From: Scatophagus argus
Lineage: Eukaryota > Chordata > Actinopteri > Scatophagidae
Assembly (NCBI RefSeq): GCF_020382885.2
Contig: NC_058512.1
Span: forward strand, 8,210,802 to 8,274,801
Reading direction: 5' to 3'
Length of the DNA: 64,000 bases
The notes beneath the pieces were generated by a model, which worked only from the letters and a program-made list of their open reading frames with translations, was not told where the DNA came from and did no database searches. Made by a program: the position numbers and the translations under genes. This document shows, one piece after another, positions 1-13,600 of the stretch. The stretch's first letter is position 1. Each line of letters opens with the position of its first letter.

Positions 1-3000
1 CCTCTGGATTCATCAGGATTAATGCCGTCAGGTTAGCATCCCTTCAGCCTTATGAATGATTCCCAACAGCTGTGCAAAACAGTTAAAACTGACTGTTAAA
101 AGTGTCTTTAAATCTTTTTGTCCTTCATGGTCTTCTCCACAGGTTAAGGGAACACCACCGTCTGCAGGGTTTCTCCACCACAAAGCAGTAACTGCTGCAG
201 TCTGTGAACAGTCTTTCTTCTCACCACCGTGTCTTCAGCTGCAATGTGTTTAGACTTGGTGCTTCCATTGTCCACTTTCTGCCTTATTGTCTACTTGTAG
301 TTATTTTAGCATCAGGGTGTCTAACACACCTGAGACACACCAGACTCTTGCTGTAAAATTGTGTTTTTAAGGTGGTGAAGAGTGAAGGAGGAAAAATAAA
401 TGAAATGTAACATCATGACCAAGAAATTGTGGTACAAAAATGTTCCTCAATTATAATGTGAATGACATTTAGTAATATGTGTTTCTTAACTTTTGCTTTC
501 CTGAATTTGTCTCATTCTTTGCATCAGTAGGTCTGTACTTAAACACAAATTCCTTGTTTCAGAAATAAAATCAAATGAGTTGTGTTTTCTCTTCCTCAGC
601 CTTTTTTCTTAATTCATTACAGAAAATAATGAATATTGATCATAAGGCAAACACTCTGGTGACACAAATCATCCCGTCAGTGTGAATGTGCTAGTGATTA
701 ATAGTTTGGCATACGGCCTGTTTATTAATGCCTGCCTGTTTAACTCTTGGTGCTGTACAGTCGCTGCCCCGTGAAGACTTCAGGGCAGCGAGGAAAGGAC
801 ACCGTGTCGTATTTACATTATGTAGATAAGGCGAGAGCAGTGCATGGGTTTGGCAGAGGCGAAAGTCAACGTGGAGGCTTGCAGATAGCCACTGGGACAG
901 CAGTAATGAGGCCATTTCTGAGCTCAAATGGCACAAGTCAGATGGAAGGAAAACCAATTGGCCACATATGTATATTTTCCTGCTCTGCATGGGGTCTTTG
1001 GGGTTAGAGAACAGAGGAAGGAGGGAGAAAGAAGCATTTTAAAGGCAAATGTTGAGTATTGTATGATTCATTATTACCTGTTTTGAAAAACAGATAAATC
1101 TGTCTTTGTTTTTTTTTTGTTTTTTTGAAATGAAAAATATGGCCCTCGCTTCAAATCCAACATTCAGACAAAGTGAGTGGTAAGCAAACTACTGCTATAA
1201 TTTGCAGTCGTATAAATTGCCATGTTGTGAGAGTCTTGAGTCCCTCTGCAGGAAATCTATATGAATATATATCATCATGTATCATCTTCTCCGTCTATCT
1301 TGACTGTCACTTACTCAGAGAATAAGGCTGTGATGATGAAGATATAATGTGTAGCATTTCCATATTTAAATGTCTAAAAATGGCAGCAAGACATTTGTGA
1401 TATACGGTACTTTGCTGACCTGTGTACTTAGATTAACCCAAATCTTTCCAACCTTCTTCAAACCCAGAGAAATCTGCAATTTAATCATGCTGTGTATTAC
1501 AATTGGTTGTCTGTTACTGTAACTTCCAGGAGCGAGCCAGAGACTGAAGAAAGGAAGCCGGTGAATAAAATTTTAAGTCAAGTCATAGCTTTTCATCTGC
1601 AACGATGTTTAACAATGAAGATAACAATTCTCACGATCCCACACAACAGATTTTCTTACCTAAATTCGGCAGAGTTTAGTTCATGTACAACAGCAATGAG
1701 GATATCTCTGAGGTTTGTGTACATGTTAAAATGATTTTCCTTATCTTTGTACACTACTCCATTTGCCACATTATATCATGCCTCAGTCTGTAGGACCCAG
1801 CAGCTGTAACTGTGCATATCTCTCCCCGATCCCCTCCACTGAAAGATGTCAGTCCTGCACTGAAGCGTTGGGTATGGTGTGGGCCTCAAGGTGGAGTCCA
1901 CAGGCACAGGAGACCCCCTGCCAGGTCTAATGGGCAATGAGGGATCCTCGGACCCTTTCAGTTCTTAAAGAGCCCCTCAGCCCCCGCTCAATTACACGGC
2001 AGGCGTCTCAGTCTTTGCCTGGTCAATTACCAGCCAGCCCCTGCATTTACTGTCGTGCACACACAGGTTGCAGGATAATCAGTGTCCAAAATTGCTCGGT
2101 TAGAATGAAGGGATGGATGGAGAGGTATTCAGATTAGTCAGTCAAGCTGAAGAGGAGGTAGGAGGGATGGGGACAGCTATCAATCTCAATCTGGCTTCAG
2201 TGGCTGGAGGGGGAGGTTCACGGTGACCTTTCATCTTTATTTCTGGAAAGATATGATCCAGGGAAATTTTTGCTGATGTGATAGCCTCTTAGTCTCTTAC
2301 AATGTGTGCATTTGCTATAGAAACGGCTAATGGCTGGTTTTTGTATCTGGGCTTTGTTTTATTTAAGCTCAAACTTCCCTGTTCAACTGGCTTTGCATGT
2401 ATGTGCACACCACAATCTACTTACCCACTTGTCTACCATGTCTCATATTCCACCCATGTTCGCCTCCCTCCTACCTGCCTACCCAGCCAGCCAGCCAGCC
2501 AGGTATGAAAACTGGCTGACACCTGACCAATTAATCATCCTTGACCCTGGACCAATTACCCCTCATTACCCACTCTGTGGCCACCTCTCAGGGGAGACCT
2601 GTGTAACAATAGCACAACATGAAAGTCGGCGGCGTCACAGGACTGAGCCTTAATGGACACTCCTGTGCAACCGTGTCTCCTCAGGAGTCCAGGCCAACTA
2701 ACCTTCAAGTCCTTGTCACTCTCCAACAGCACACGTACAAAGGAGGCTATTGTTCAGGACCATGGTCTATGACCTCCTGAGATGAAGTGCAGAGAGCCGC
2801 TGGCGATGAGAAGGCAACAATTCTGGAAATGGATGATCGAAGAATTAAAGAACAAGAAAGTGTGGAGATACTTGTGTGCAAGTGCAGTTTTTGTTCTATA
2901 CCACTTTTGGATGGATCTTTGTGAAAATTACGATTACAGTTTCTCCAAAGGATGAATCCTAATGACTTGGTGATCCACTGACTTTTCCTTTAGAGTCTTC

Positions 3001-6000
3001 ATAACATTGACATTTGTGTTTTTTATCTACAATGTCTCAATAGCTAATTACAGAGCTTTCTTGGTTCAAACTCAAAAATCACCAACATTAGAATTTTCTA
3101 GGTTTTTAACTTTGAGGGCTTAAACAAAGAATTAACTGAACAGAACACGTCAGAATGTCTTTAATGCATCAGAATATTTGGTGGTCATTCAATCTGTGCT
3201 CTTCATCTCTACCTGTCTCCCATGTTCACTGACCTCTCCTCTTAAAACACAATGAGGCAGGAACAGTGACAATGGGGGGTTAATTACAACCTATTAGAGG
3301 CCGAAGTGGCTTTCCTTCACTATGGATGGTGTAACCCAAGCCCTGGAGCCGTAATGTCAGTCCCCCTGTCTATGGTCCTTTTCCACATTGCAGATTTCCA
3401 GATTTAATTCAAGTTGTGCCCAGAAAATTATTTGAACATATGCCACTTTAACTCGCTGTAAATTTCCGTAGGCGGCCTCGGATGACCAGACTTCCTGCTT
3501 TCATTTTTACTTTTCTTTTTTGCTATCACATCATATTTGTTCAGGTAACAGAGATATCTCAGTAAATCGGCTCCTTGTTTCCGAACATTTCGGTTGATGT
3601 TATATTACTTGGCAGGTAAGGGGTTAATGGACTTGTCCCCTGAGGTTTGTGCAGAAAGCTAATGGGCCTGGCAGAGATGATGAGGTCACTCTATTGAGTG
3701 AGCAATTTACAGGCCAATACTGTTGGCTTAATACAATTTATTATTCATATTATACTATGTTTTGTATTTATAGTTAGCACTAGGTGGAGTGGGATAAATA
3801 GTGATAATCAGAGGATGAACAGCTCATAGTGTGTGAAGCTTGTGAGGCTGAATAAACAAACTTTTCTTAATGTTGTGGCTGAGTTTGACTAAACTAGTGG
3901 GATAGTGATCCAAATGAGGCAAGGCAACTAGGGGCATCGGCTGAGAAGGGAATTGAAATTTCCAGCAGTTGTGAGTTGTATTCACTTGTTAATTAATACT
4001 GTGACTCAGGTCACTTATTTAGTATAAATGCCACTGACGTACTCCAACAGGACTGATTTGTCCTAATAGCTGAAATGTCCATTCATACTCTTGAAACTTG
4101 ATCTCCTGCTACAACATCAAGAGACCATCTGTGAGGACCCATCAGAATAAAGCAGGATACGCTTTGCCTTCCAGGCTAGCCAACATCCATGGATCCTGTG
4201 AGTGTGAGTGCAGTGTTTTTCCTTGATGTCGAAGCCTATTTTCTGGTGTCAAAGGACACCCATACATGATGTCCTTAAGATCTATAGACAGATGGGACCA
4301 TTACGGTCAAAGCCCCTGGCTTTGTTTGGCCTGAGTTGGTGATGAAATATTGATGGAAAAATAGAAATATTTTGCCTGCTGCTCAGTGTTGCCCATCTAA
4401 AAGGGTTAATGAGTGTGAGGACTTTCCTGTCTCTTGTTACAACAAAATGTAGCTCAGCTATCCACTAACACTGACTAGACCAGTCTAGGGAATCGATAAC
4501 CTTGTCAATGTTGGATTTAGTTATCCTGTTATAATTGCTCTAGTTGCTGAATTGTTAATTGTGTCGAGTTGTAACTTGCTAACTTTTTCATTTTCTTCTG
4601 ACAATTATGACACGTTAATTAGTGAGCCTTGTAGGTATTGGTTGGCAGGTTTGAACAGAACCAGAGTAGCTCTTTCCATAATTTATGTTAAGATAGTCTA
4701 ACTTGTACCCATATTTAAATAGCAACTATGTATTATATATTTGATCACTGCAAATTACATTGTATTTAATTTAGAAACAACAGCATGTAAAATTATTTCT
4801 ATTGCAGTGAGCATTTGTTGTAAAACCCATCATATTTTGATCCTTCACTGTAAATTCAGCAAATACAGAATGATAAAATAGATAAATGTTTCAAAAACCA
4901 GTTCATTAAACTGTACTTATTTCTACATCATCCATCCGCACAAAGGGTAAGTTAAGTATGAAACACTTTTCGTGAGCCCACATTGTTGAGCTCTGTGAGA
5001 CTGTACTGGTACAACGCTAATGTGCTTATGTTACGGTGTTCACCATGTTCACCATCTCGGTTCAGAGTGTTAGCATGCTAATATTTGCTAAGTAGCACCA
5101 AACAGAAAGTACAGCTGAGGCTGGTGGGGAGATCATTAGTTTTGCACGTAAAAAGGTGAATTGAAAATCTTGACCAGATGTGAGATGGAAAATTAGGGGT
5201 TCACCTAAATTATCCAATTACAACTCATTCTTAAGCCAGCATGAACAACTATGCCATAAATATACCCAGCAGTTGTCAAGCCACAGATATCAACCTGCTG
5301 GTAGCAGTCAAGGAAAAGTGAGGAGATGCAAAAAAAAAAGAAAAAGTTAGAATTTGGTGCAAAACTTAATCGCAATCCATCCAGTATTTTGTTGACATAT
5401 TTCAGTCTGAACCAAAGTGGTGGATCAACCGTCTGACAAACAGCCTGAAATTGCCATCTCCAGTGCCATGCCCTGTGAATGGCTTCAAACCACCATCACC
5501 ATTACACCCTCCTCCACTTCCAAGATCCCCTGAGGCAGCAACAGTAATGCAGCATGCTGATCTCAAATCAATAGATTTATCTCCTTCATTTGCAAGGGAC
5601 TTGGCTCCTGCCTCTCCCCTTCCCCTCCTCTCCTGGGGGTCTACTGGTGGGGTTTGTTTGAGGCCACACACTCTTTATGTTCTTCGATCTGTTGGTCTGT
5701 AGGGTGGTGAGATTCTGAGAGGCCTATCAGGTTCAAGGTGGCTACCCTGGTAGCTTTGTCCGCCCCACTCTCAGTGAATCCCTTGGACAATCTAAATGTT
5801 TAATAGCGCTGGTTATTTGGTTGTTATGGCGTGTGTTATGATGGATGGTAATGTGTAGGTTCTTTCCGATGGTGCCTGAATTACACCACAGGGTATGCAG
5901 GCTGTTTGGACTGGGTGTTTAACTGGTCTTCATTAGTGAGCCTGTAGCAAATACCGTATGTTTTGAAATTATAGTTAGAGTTAAAGGATTGTCTCCTTAC

Positions 6001-9000
6001 AATATACACTATAACCTCCAAATAAAATTCATAATGTCAGGTTGATAACAGAGAAAAGTAGAAATAACAGAAAGACAGAAGGACAGCCGTGAATTTATTT
6101 CACTGGTGAAATTTGGAAAATAAAAAAGTCTCATATACAGACTCTAATGATTAGGTTATTCACCTTCTCAGCCATCAAAGTCCATCTAAACATTGCATGC
6201 ATTCTTAATGATGTTTTATACAATGTAAAGCAAGAAAAAAAATATGTAACATTGAATATGGTCAAAATAAAGTGGGTGTTTCTATCTCACAGCAGATCTG
6301 TTGCTGTTGTTTTTAGGTTGAAAATGATAAGAAAGAAGCACCATTCAGCAGTAATAATCTGAGAGATACTGCTATCTCCAAAACAGTGTCTACAGGGGCT
6401 AGGATTTAAATACCCTTGGTGTTCGTACAGTCCATAAAGCCAGTGTAAGTCATTTAGGTAATACCTAAATACTGCACTGACTGTTTTTGATCCTTAAAGT
6501 TAAAACACAGTGATCAAATCAATAAATAAAGCTCATCAAGTGTCTGTTGGACAGCCCTCCATGATCTGTGCTCCTTTGTTTGCATGAGAGAAGGAAGATA
6601 TGTTTTGCTTCCTGGGCTTCCTTGTAGACGTCTTGCTGCCTTAAAGGCTTCTGAAACCGTTGACTTTGGTTGAGCATTACTTGTCACTTTGCACCTCAGT
6701 GAGTATGAGCAACACAGCAGTAGGTGATGGTTTTATCATGAAAGTAGATTCAGCACCAGCAGAGTACATCAAACATAGATTCCACTTTTAAAATGCCTCA
6801 GACCAACATAAGATATGGGTTTAAAGTGCTAAGAGGAGTCACAACACCGCTTCTCTTTGGATGAATAAAAAAAACAAAAACAAAAAAACATTCTGTCCAT
6901 CTCTGCAGTTCTGCCTGCTGATATGCTTTTATTTCTGTCATGACTGGTGTTTGGATTTGAACTGTGTCTTGAGTCATTCTTAAGAAAGTCTTTTCGGTGG
7001 CTTGTTGTATGGTCACAGCAGAAGAATTACCTTCAAAACACTCTTTGTCAGCTCACTGTGCAGAGAGCTCACAAACAAGACCATTTAGCTATTATTTCCT
7101 CTCAGTCGCAGATACGCACAGCAAAGCCAACATTTAGCAAGAAAAATGGGCGACTGTTGGAGAGGAGAAAAATAGGACAGGTGGAGAGAGAGAGAGAGAC
7201 AGAGACAGAGAGTGAGAGCCAGGAGAGAGGGATGAAGGAAAGAGGAGGAGTGGGGGGGGGGTTATTGGAGCCAGGGAGGGGTCATGGTGTCCCAGTGGAG
7301 AGAAGTAGTGGAAAACATCCGTAATTTTCACCGCAGGATCCCATGTAATTGAGTCATTTAAAATACAGATACAGAGCTGAATCAAAGCAAAGTGGCTGTT
7401 TGAGGAGGAGGCTGCAAAGTAAAATGGATGAGAGGTAAAAAAAAAACAAGGAGTTAGAAGTGTGTGTCTCCCATTATTGGACAAAACTGGTCTGTTTATC
7501 TGTTTCATCTGTCAATCTTCTCTTTCAAGAGCGGATGTTACCTGTCAGACATTTGTGTTTGTTTGTTTGTTTGGCTTTTTTTTTTTTTTGTTACTCTGTC
7601 ACCCCCATGATGCTCCTGCTTCCTGTTCTCTTTCGCATTCCCTCAAGTTTTTATTTCATTTTTCACAAGAAATGTACTTCTTATTTTTCCTGTCTTTCAT
7701 TTTGTTATTTCAGTATATACTTCTTCTCACATATTGTTCTTCTAATTGTTTGTTTTTTATATATATATATCTCATTACATAGGACATGAATACGTCTAAC
7801 TAGTGGCTGTGCACATGGTTAAGTTTAGACTTGTTTATAACTTCATAATTTTATTTATATGTCACTTCTTCAAATCTCAACCAAACTCTCAGCACTCGAG
7901 TTGCATTGTGGGTAACGAAGGCGGCAGGTTTTGACAAGGAAGAAGAGTGTGTGGAATAAAAGAGAGTGCCATGCTTAAATTTGCAAGATCCTTTTTTTTT
8001 TTTTTTTAACAATAAAGCAAATTTAGTAAATAAAAAAATATGCTACAACAGTGAGATAATCAGATTCTTTTTCAGATCACAGAACAAAACAGTAAAACAG
8101 TAAAACAATGAGGGCCGTACAAGACAAGAAAAGGAGTGAGTTCTCAGAAAGGATTAAGATGTTTTTCAAAAAACACGAGTATTAATACGTTAGAGCCACT
8201 GCCTTTTTATTCACTACTTCTCTCTGCATGAACAATGTGTTCCTGAATGAAAGCTGTGCTGGGATACCTCAGAGGTCTCTGAATGAAACACTATCCGCTT
8301 CTTGCATCCTGTCTTTAGAAATTTACGCCCATAGCAGAACTCTGGCAATTATAAAGCAATTACAGTTTCATGTGGCTGTGGTTCTTTTGAGATGGAGGAG
8401 AAGGTGAAAGCACAATAGTTAAAAAGAATAAGCGCACCAATATTGATGTTCTTTTTTCTAAATGCTCAGCTGTCCAGCAGGGCATGTATTCCACCCGCCT
8501 GCCCACAAAAACATGACATTCTCACTTCATTCAAATGAAAATGAAAGGTAAAATGGATCGATTAGCTGCTCGGTGCACGCTGACGGCTTCTTGAACTTTT
8601 TATCATTGAGAGACCAAATGCTTTGCATGCTCACATGCACTCCTTTGACGAATGGCCCTACAGGTTTAATGACAGCAAACCCTGGGAACAAGATGCTATT
8701 CTCTGCAAGACAATGACGGGGAGGAAGCTGTGTTTGTCTGTGACACTTGATCAGCCTGCTACGATAACCACAGCTCCACACACACGCACACACAACGCAA
8801 GCACTCACACACATGTAGACACACACTAACTCACTTCTTGATTGGCAAGACGCCAGAAACCCACACCTGCTTCAACTGCCTTTACTTTCTAGGCTGTTTG
8901 ACCAGATGGGAGCTGAATTCATAATAACTATTTGTGTGTGTGTGTTGCGTCCACACTCATGTATGCATCATCTGGCTTAGTATGATATGACGACCACCAC

Positions 9001-10500
9001 CTTTGATACCAGAGCTCTGAAATCATTTCCCAGCCACCCTGAATACATTGGACGGCACATGGTAGCAATATGTTAGAGCCACTGCCAGGATCATACTTCA
9101 GTCATGCTAAATTGGAGGTCTTCATTTAAAGCTGCTGGTCTGGGAACAGCCTTCAGCTCCCACTTAATTTCTCTGCTTCTTTTTTTGGAGGTGATAACAT
9201 GCCCAGGGGCTAACAAGGAAGGGAAATTGATATCTGCATGGATGTCTGTAATACACAGCACACCAATCTGCTTGTCTCAAATTCGAGGTCAATCATTCCT
9301 GTTCAGGCAGCTGTGTGTCTCATATAATGACACATAGTGGGACACAGTTATTTAGGTTTTAAGAAACAACACATAATGTTGTCAAATTTATTATAAACTT
9401 CAGGTTAGTGCATTTCCACATCGATTTTCATGTCTTAAAGTTAAACATTTTTGAAAAAAGGCAGATATGAGCCACTTAATATGACGCTGTACATCACTAA
9501 ACAAATAAACTAATACAAAACCTTCTCAGAGCGGGAAATCTGAACTGTTTCTTTCTGATGGACCACACATTCATACTGGTCGACTTTTTTCATTGAGGTT
9601 TGGATGCAATTTATGGAGCAGGAACTGTTTTGCATAAACAGTTTGGAAATTTGCAGCAATTTCACTTTCTTCTGTCTTGGCTGCTGGCATTTTCCAGATG
9701 TGCAACAACAGATGTTTCCACATGTGCGGCGAGGAGGATTTTCCTCAGCGTCATTTTGTTGTGTCAGATGGGAATTTCTGATTTTGTCAAGACAGTCTGC
9801 CAGCTTATAGGACGATAAATAGCTAAAGTCTGTTTAAACTCTGAGGCTCTGTATTGGGAAGTGTAAGATGTATGTTCGGGTTTCTTATTCATTTTGTGTG
9901 TGTCTGAAGATGTACAGATTACAGAAAAGAACACATTAGAGCACATGGCACAAGCAAGGTGGAAAAATTTGGATGTCTGTGGCTGCTGAAATTAAACTTT
10001 GCTTATATTTTTAATTGGATCCATGTCTTATCTTTGATACATCTTGTTTCAGGGACTTTTTTTCAACGCGTGAGATGTTTTGTAAATGTAAGCTAGTGTT
10101 CCTCTAATTACATCAGACTCCAGATGTCAATATATTTCACTATAATTGCTTGTAGCTGAATTATATTGAATTGTATTGCATTATACCAAGAGGTCCTCTA
10201 AACAGGCTATATGTGAGTATATATATGTTTTGGGTTTGGGTTTACTGTCGATTGAAAGAAATAATTGATACTGAAAATAATTTATTTTAAATTGTAACAG
10301 AATAATAGTATATATATATAGAGAGAGAAAAAACGTAAAAAAATGTTCATTTATTTGACTTAAATCGATCAAATACTTGAAGAAAAATAAAACATTTGGG
10401 ATTATTTTTATCATAATTTTATATTTTTTGTTGTTTTCTATGTTATCTGGTACCAAAGTTATCTCTTTTCCCTCTTTTTCCTCTTTAAATAAAATAAATA
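1..10500. other. Gene-free 5' flank of fubp3
   Basis: No open reading frame here resembles a known protein, and none has a splice-supported, multi-exon structure. The stretch is mostly unique sequence with simple repeats: GA-rich at about 7,183-7,215, several poly-T runs, and CA-rich at about 8,776-8,826. Several segments look more constrained than their surroundings because they are balanced in base composition, non-repetitive and contain TAAT-type homeodomain words: about 745-1,010, 2,500-2,680, 3,220-3,400, 3,580-3,720, 5,400-5,850 and 8,460-8,770. I infer that these are candidate conserved non-coding elements. A minus-strand or very short gene cannot be excluded. Confidence 0.5.
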
Positions 10501-10520
10501 AAGGAATTCTGATATTCTTC

Positions 10521-10627
10521 TACGATCAACTCGCGAGATCGGCTGGCTCGCGAAGCTTTGGCTCGGCACGTGTGCTGATCCTTTTTTTTTTTTTTTTTTT
10601 AAGTGTGGCTCTCAGCTGCCGAGGCGG
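10521..10627 (+). promoter_or_regulatory. fubp3: fubp3 core promoter region
   Basis: Just upstream of the fubp3 start lies a short CpG-rich island in otherwise AT-rich DNA. It holds CTCGCGAGA (10,530-10,538), one base short of the palindromic TCTCGCGAGA element of TATA-less housekeeping promoters, which is bound by BANP. A second TCGCGA occurs at about 10,548, and a CACGTG E-box at 10,567-10,572. A poly-T run (about 10,581-10,600) separates these from the start codon. No TATA box is visible. The start site is inferred to lie within or just after this block. Confidence 0.6.
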
Positions 10628-13600
10628 ATGATGATGATGGCGGAGCTGGTTCAGGGACAGGCCTCGGTGGCTCAGCCCGGAACGAAAGATGACTTCGCAG
10701 ACACGATACGCCGGGTCCGACAGGTAAAATGCTCTTCAGCGAACACAACTGCAGGGCTTTCGGACCACGAAACAGCGTGTTTGCATGTGGAGCAGTGCAG
10801 GACTTTGTTCGGGGCACCCCGGACCCTCAAGGCTACTACAAACACTCCTCATGCACTCAGCAAGCTAGCAAGCTAACGTTAAATAGCAGGGAGAGCATAG
10901 CTGAGAGAACAGATTAGAGTTTACACGGGGCGGAATACGCCTTAACTAACCGTGTCAAAACGGTCCAAACGACCAGGCAAGTCGTGTCTCATGCAAAACA
11001 CGAAGGCCCATTATCATGTCGAAGTTTGTGCAACTTTAGTAAGTTAAGCTGACGCACTGCAACCTGTTGTCAAGTCACAGAAGTTGCAGTTAGCTTAGCT
11101 TGCTAACTTACTCATGACTAGTTTGATCGCCTGCAGCTTGGCCCACAACGTGAAGAAAGTTAATATTTAGTTCAGATATCAAGCCTGAACGGCCGGACTG
11201 CCTTACACGCAGTCAGAAATTTAGCTTGCTAGTTTTGAAGTCTCAAATTAGCCCAGTGTAACTGCTTGCTTCCCCAGTTAAATAGACACATTGAAAGCTC
11301 AAGCAGTAATCGTATGCCACACTAACGTTAAAATTCACCCGGTTGCCTCCACTCACTTCAGAGTGAGCGTATATATAAATCTTGGAGCACATCTTTCACA
11401 TAATAATACATCAGAGTTAAACTCGTAGAGCTGGTGCTAGATAGCGATCTGCGTGGTACTCTGTGTCCGAGCAGGCTACACTGGAGTGAGGCCATGTAAT
11501 GTAACGTCATCTGTTCAAATAAGCCCCCCTCCACTCCTCCTGGTGAGCACACTTGGATTTTTCCATTGCTGCGTGGAAATTACCTGAAAAATATCATTTC
11601 AGAAATCCTATATTTCACTGATTCCCGTTAACTGATGGTCATTGGTCACTACAGCTGGGCTACTATTAACCTGGTGTAAACAAGAGTTGTCTTTGTGATG
11701 TAATAGAAGATTAGTTTACCACCGAATGCAGTTCATAGTGTGCAAGTTGGACCCAAGTCATACCAGTTGAACTTTCCCCTGTGAAGAATATAACATAGGT
11801 ATGAACAGTGGTTTAGTTCTACATTTTATTTGTATGACAACAAAAACAGAGTTTAAGGCACATTATCAGCATATTTTAAAATGTAGTTAAACTTCAGTGT
11901 AATTTTGATTACGCCAAGATAAAAACACGACAGGTAGGCGCTGCTGTTCCTTAATGTCTTTTGTGATTCTTTTAAAGCCCACCATCAGCCCTCCTTCCTC
12001 CACTTTCTCATACGTTTGCTCACACCTTGTTCCCAATATCTCATATCTGCCATAACATAAAGCTGCTGCATTAGGAGGAATATTTCACATAAGCCTCCTT
12101 GCAGTAACAGCAAGTTGGGCATAAGGGATTAGATTGTAGACATCAGCCTTGCTCTTGTGTCATCAGATGACCATAGATGTTAATAGTCAAAGATATTTAT
12201 CAGAATGAATCACATGAACCCTTTTAAATATTTGAATTTTTTGTCTGCACATTTTGCTAGTGGCTGATGTTAAATTGTATATTTGAGTTGTATATCCAGT
12301 TAGTTAGCATGCGAGTACCCATATATACTCGGTAGAAGGGGAAGTAATCCATTGTTTTGTGCGTAGTCATATGACATAGATGTGGCATAAGAGAGATGGG
12401 AAGTGAAGGCCTTCATTTAGTGCTTCTTCACTTTTGGTGCGTGTGGTGTTGCTTTGCACAGTTGCAGCCGTCACATGCGTCTCTGTACTCGGTCAGACTA
12501 CAGTCAGTGGAACATTTAAATCTTGAAGCTGCGCAGGATGAAATTGCTGTGCAATACATTTAATTTTAACTGTTCTGTGCTAAACAGGTATCACAGCAAA
12601 CAAAAGCAAAGCAACCAATTATGTGAAGTCCATTAAGTCATTAGCTTGAATCACCAGATGTTGACCGCTGCTGTCAGCCTCCCATTTGCTAATTATTACA
12701 TTCTGCCTCCTTCTGCTCGCCACTTCTGATCTGAGCTATTTTTTTTCCAGTTGCCAGTGTCTCACTGTCATTAAATATACCTGTCTGTTTTGAACATAAC
12801 TATTAGCATACAAACATGAGCAACCTTTCTTGTTAAATATAAAAACCTCATTGAGTGGAAGTTAGAATAGTGTAGATCACTGATGAAACAGATGTGCCAC
12901 AGTGGACAAGGTATTCTTTGACCCTTAATGTAAACTATCTGTGCTTTTGTTCCCATTTAGCTGTATGTCACATGATTTTATTTTGCTTATTTTTGGACAA
13001 ATCAGACATTTATGTGCACATTTCAAGGCTTAAAGTAGGAAGCCTGACTGACTGCAGTTACTGTTTAAGAGCTTTTTTTTTGTTTGTTTGTTTTTAACAT
13101 GTTCACTCAGCAAAGATTGCATTCAAGGAGTGAGTTGGTGTTGGAGTCCAGTCCACTGTGGTGTTTACCCAGAGGCCTCAGAGGACAGTGGGGTTTCTAC
13201 TGTAGGATAGACCATTTGTACCAGACAGTTATCCATGAAATTCACCAGACTGCATGTCTGTAAATCTAACCCAACTGTTAGAGGATGCCTCTGTAGTAGT
13301 AATGTTTACATATAAGCAAATACATCTTTGATTACATGCGGTGCCCTCCGGTAAATCATCATCTGACAAAATTTTGCTTTCATAGTTATTTCTGGTGAGT
13401 AATGACAAAAACAACTTGTTTCAACGCTAGCATTTTGAGGTCATTTTCATTGAGACCTCTGCCCAAAAAACCTGAACATGAGAAATACGGCCAAATCGTT
13501 ACTCATAAATACTTCATGCTAACCAGCAGTCATTCCAAAGCTGCTGTGCTGTGGTGCTAATAAAAATAATTCATTTTCCATTCACTGTCTTGTCTGACAA

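Noticed and set aside
5402-5702. Overlapping proline-rich (+) and glycine-rich (-) open frames
   Set aside because: They are mirror images of one GC-rich stretch, resemble no protein family I know, and lack splice sites or a promoter. I treated the stretch as non-coding, possibly regulatory.
7134-7508. 124-codon minus-strand frame with Ser/Leu repeats
   Set aside because: It is produced by the GA-rich simple repeat near 7,183-7,215; there is no similarity and no gene context.
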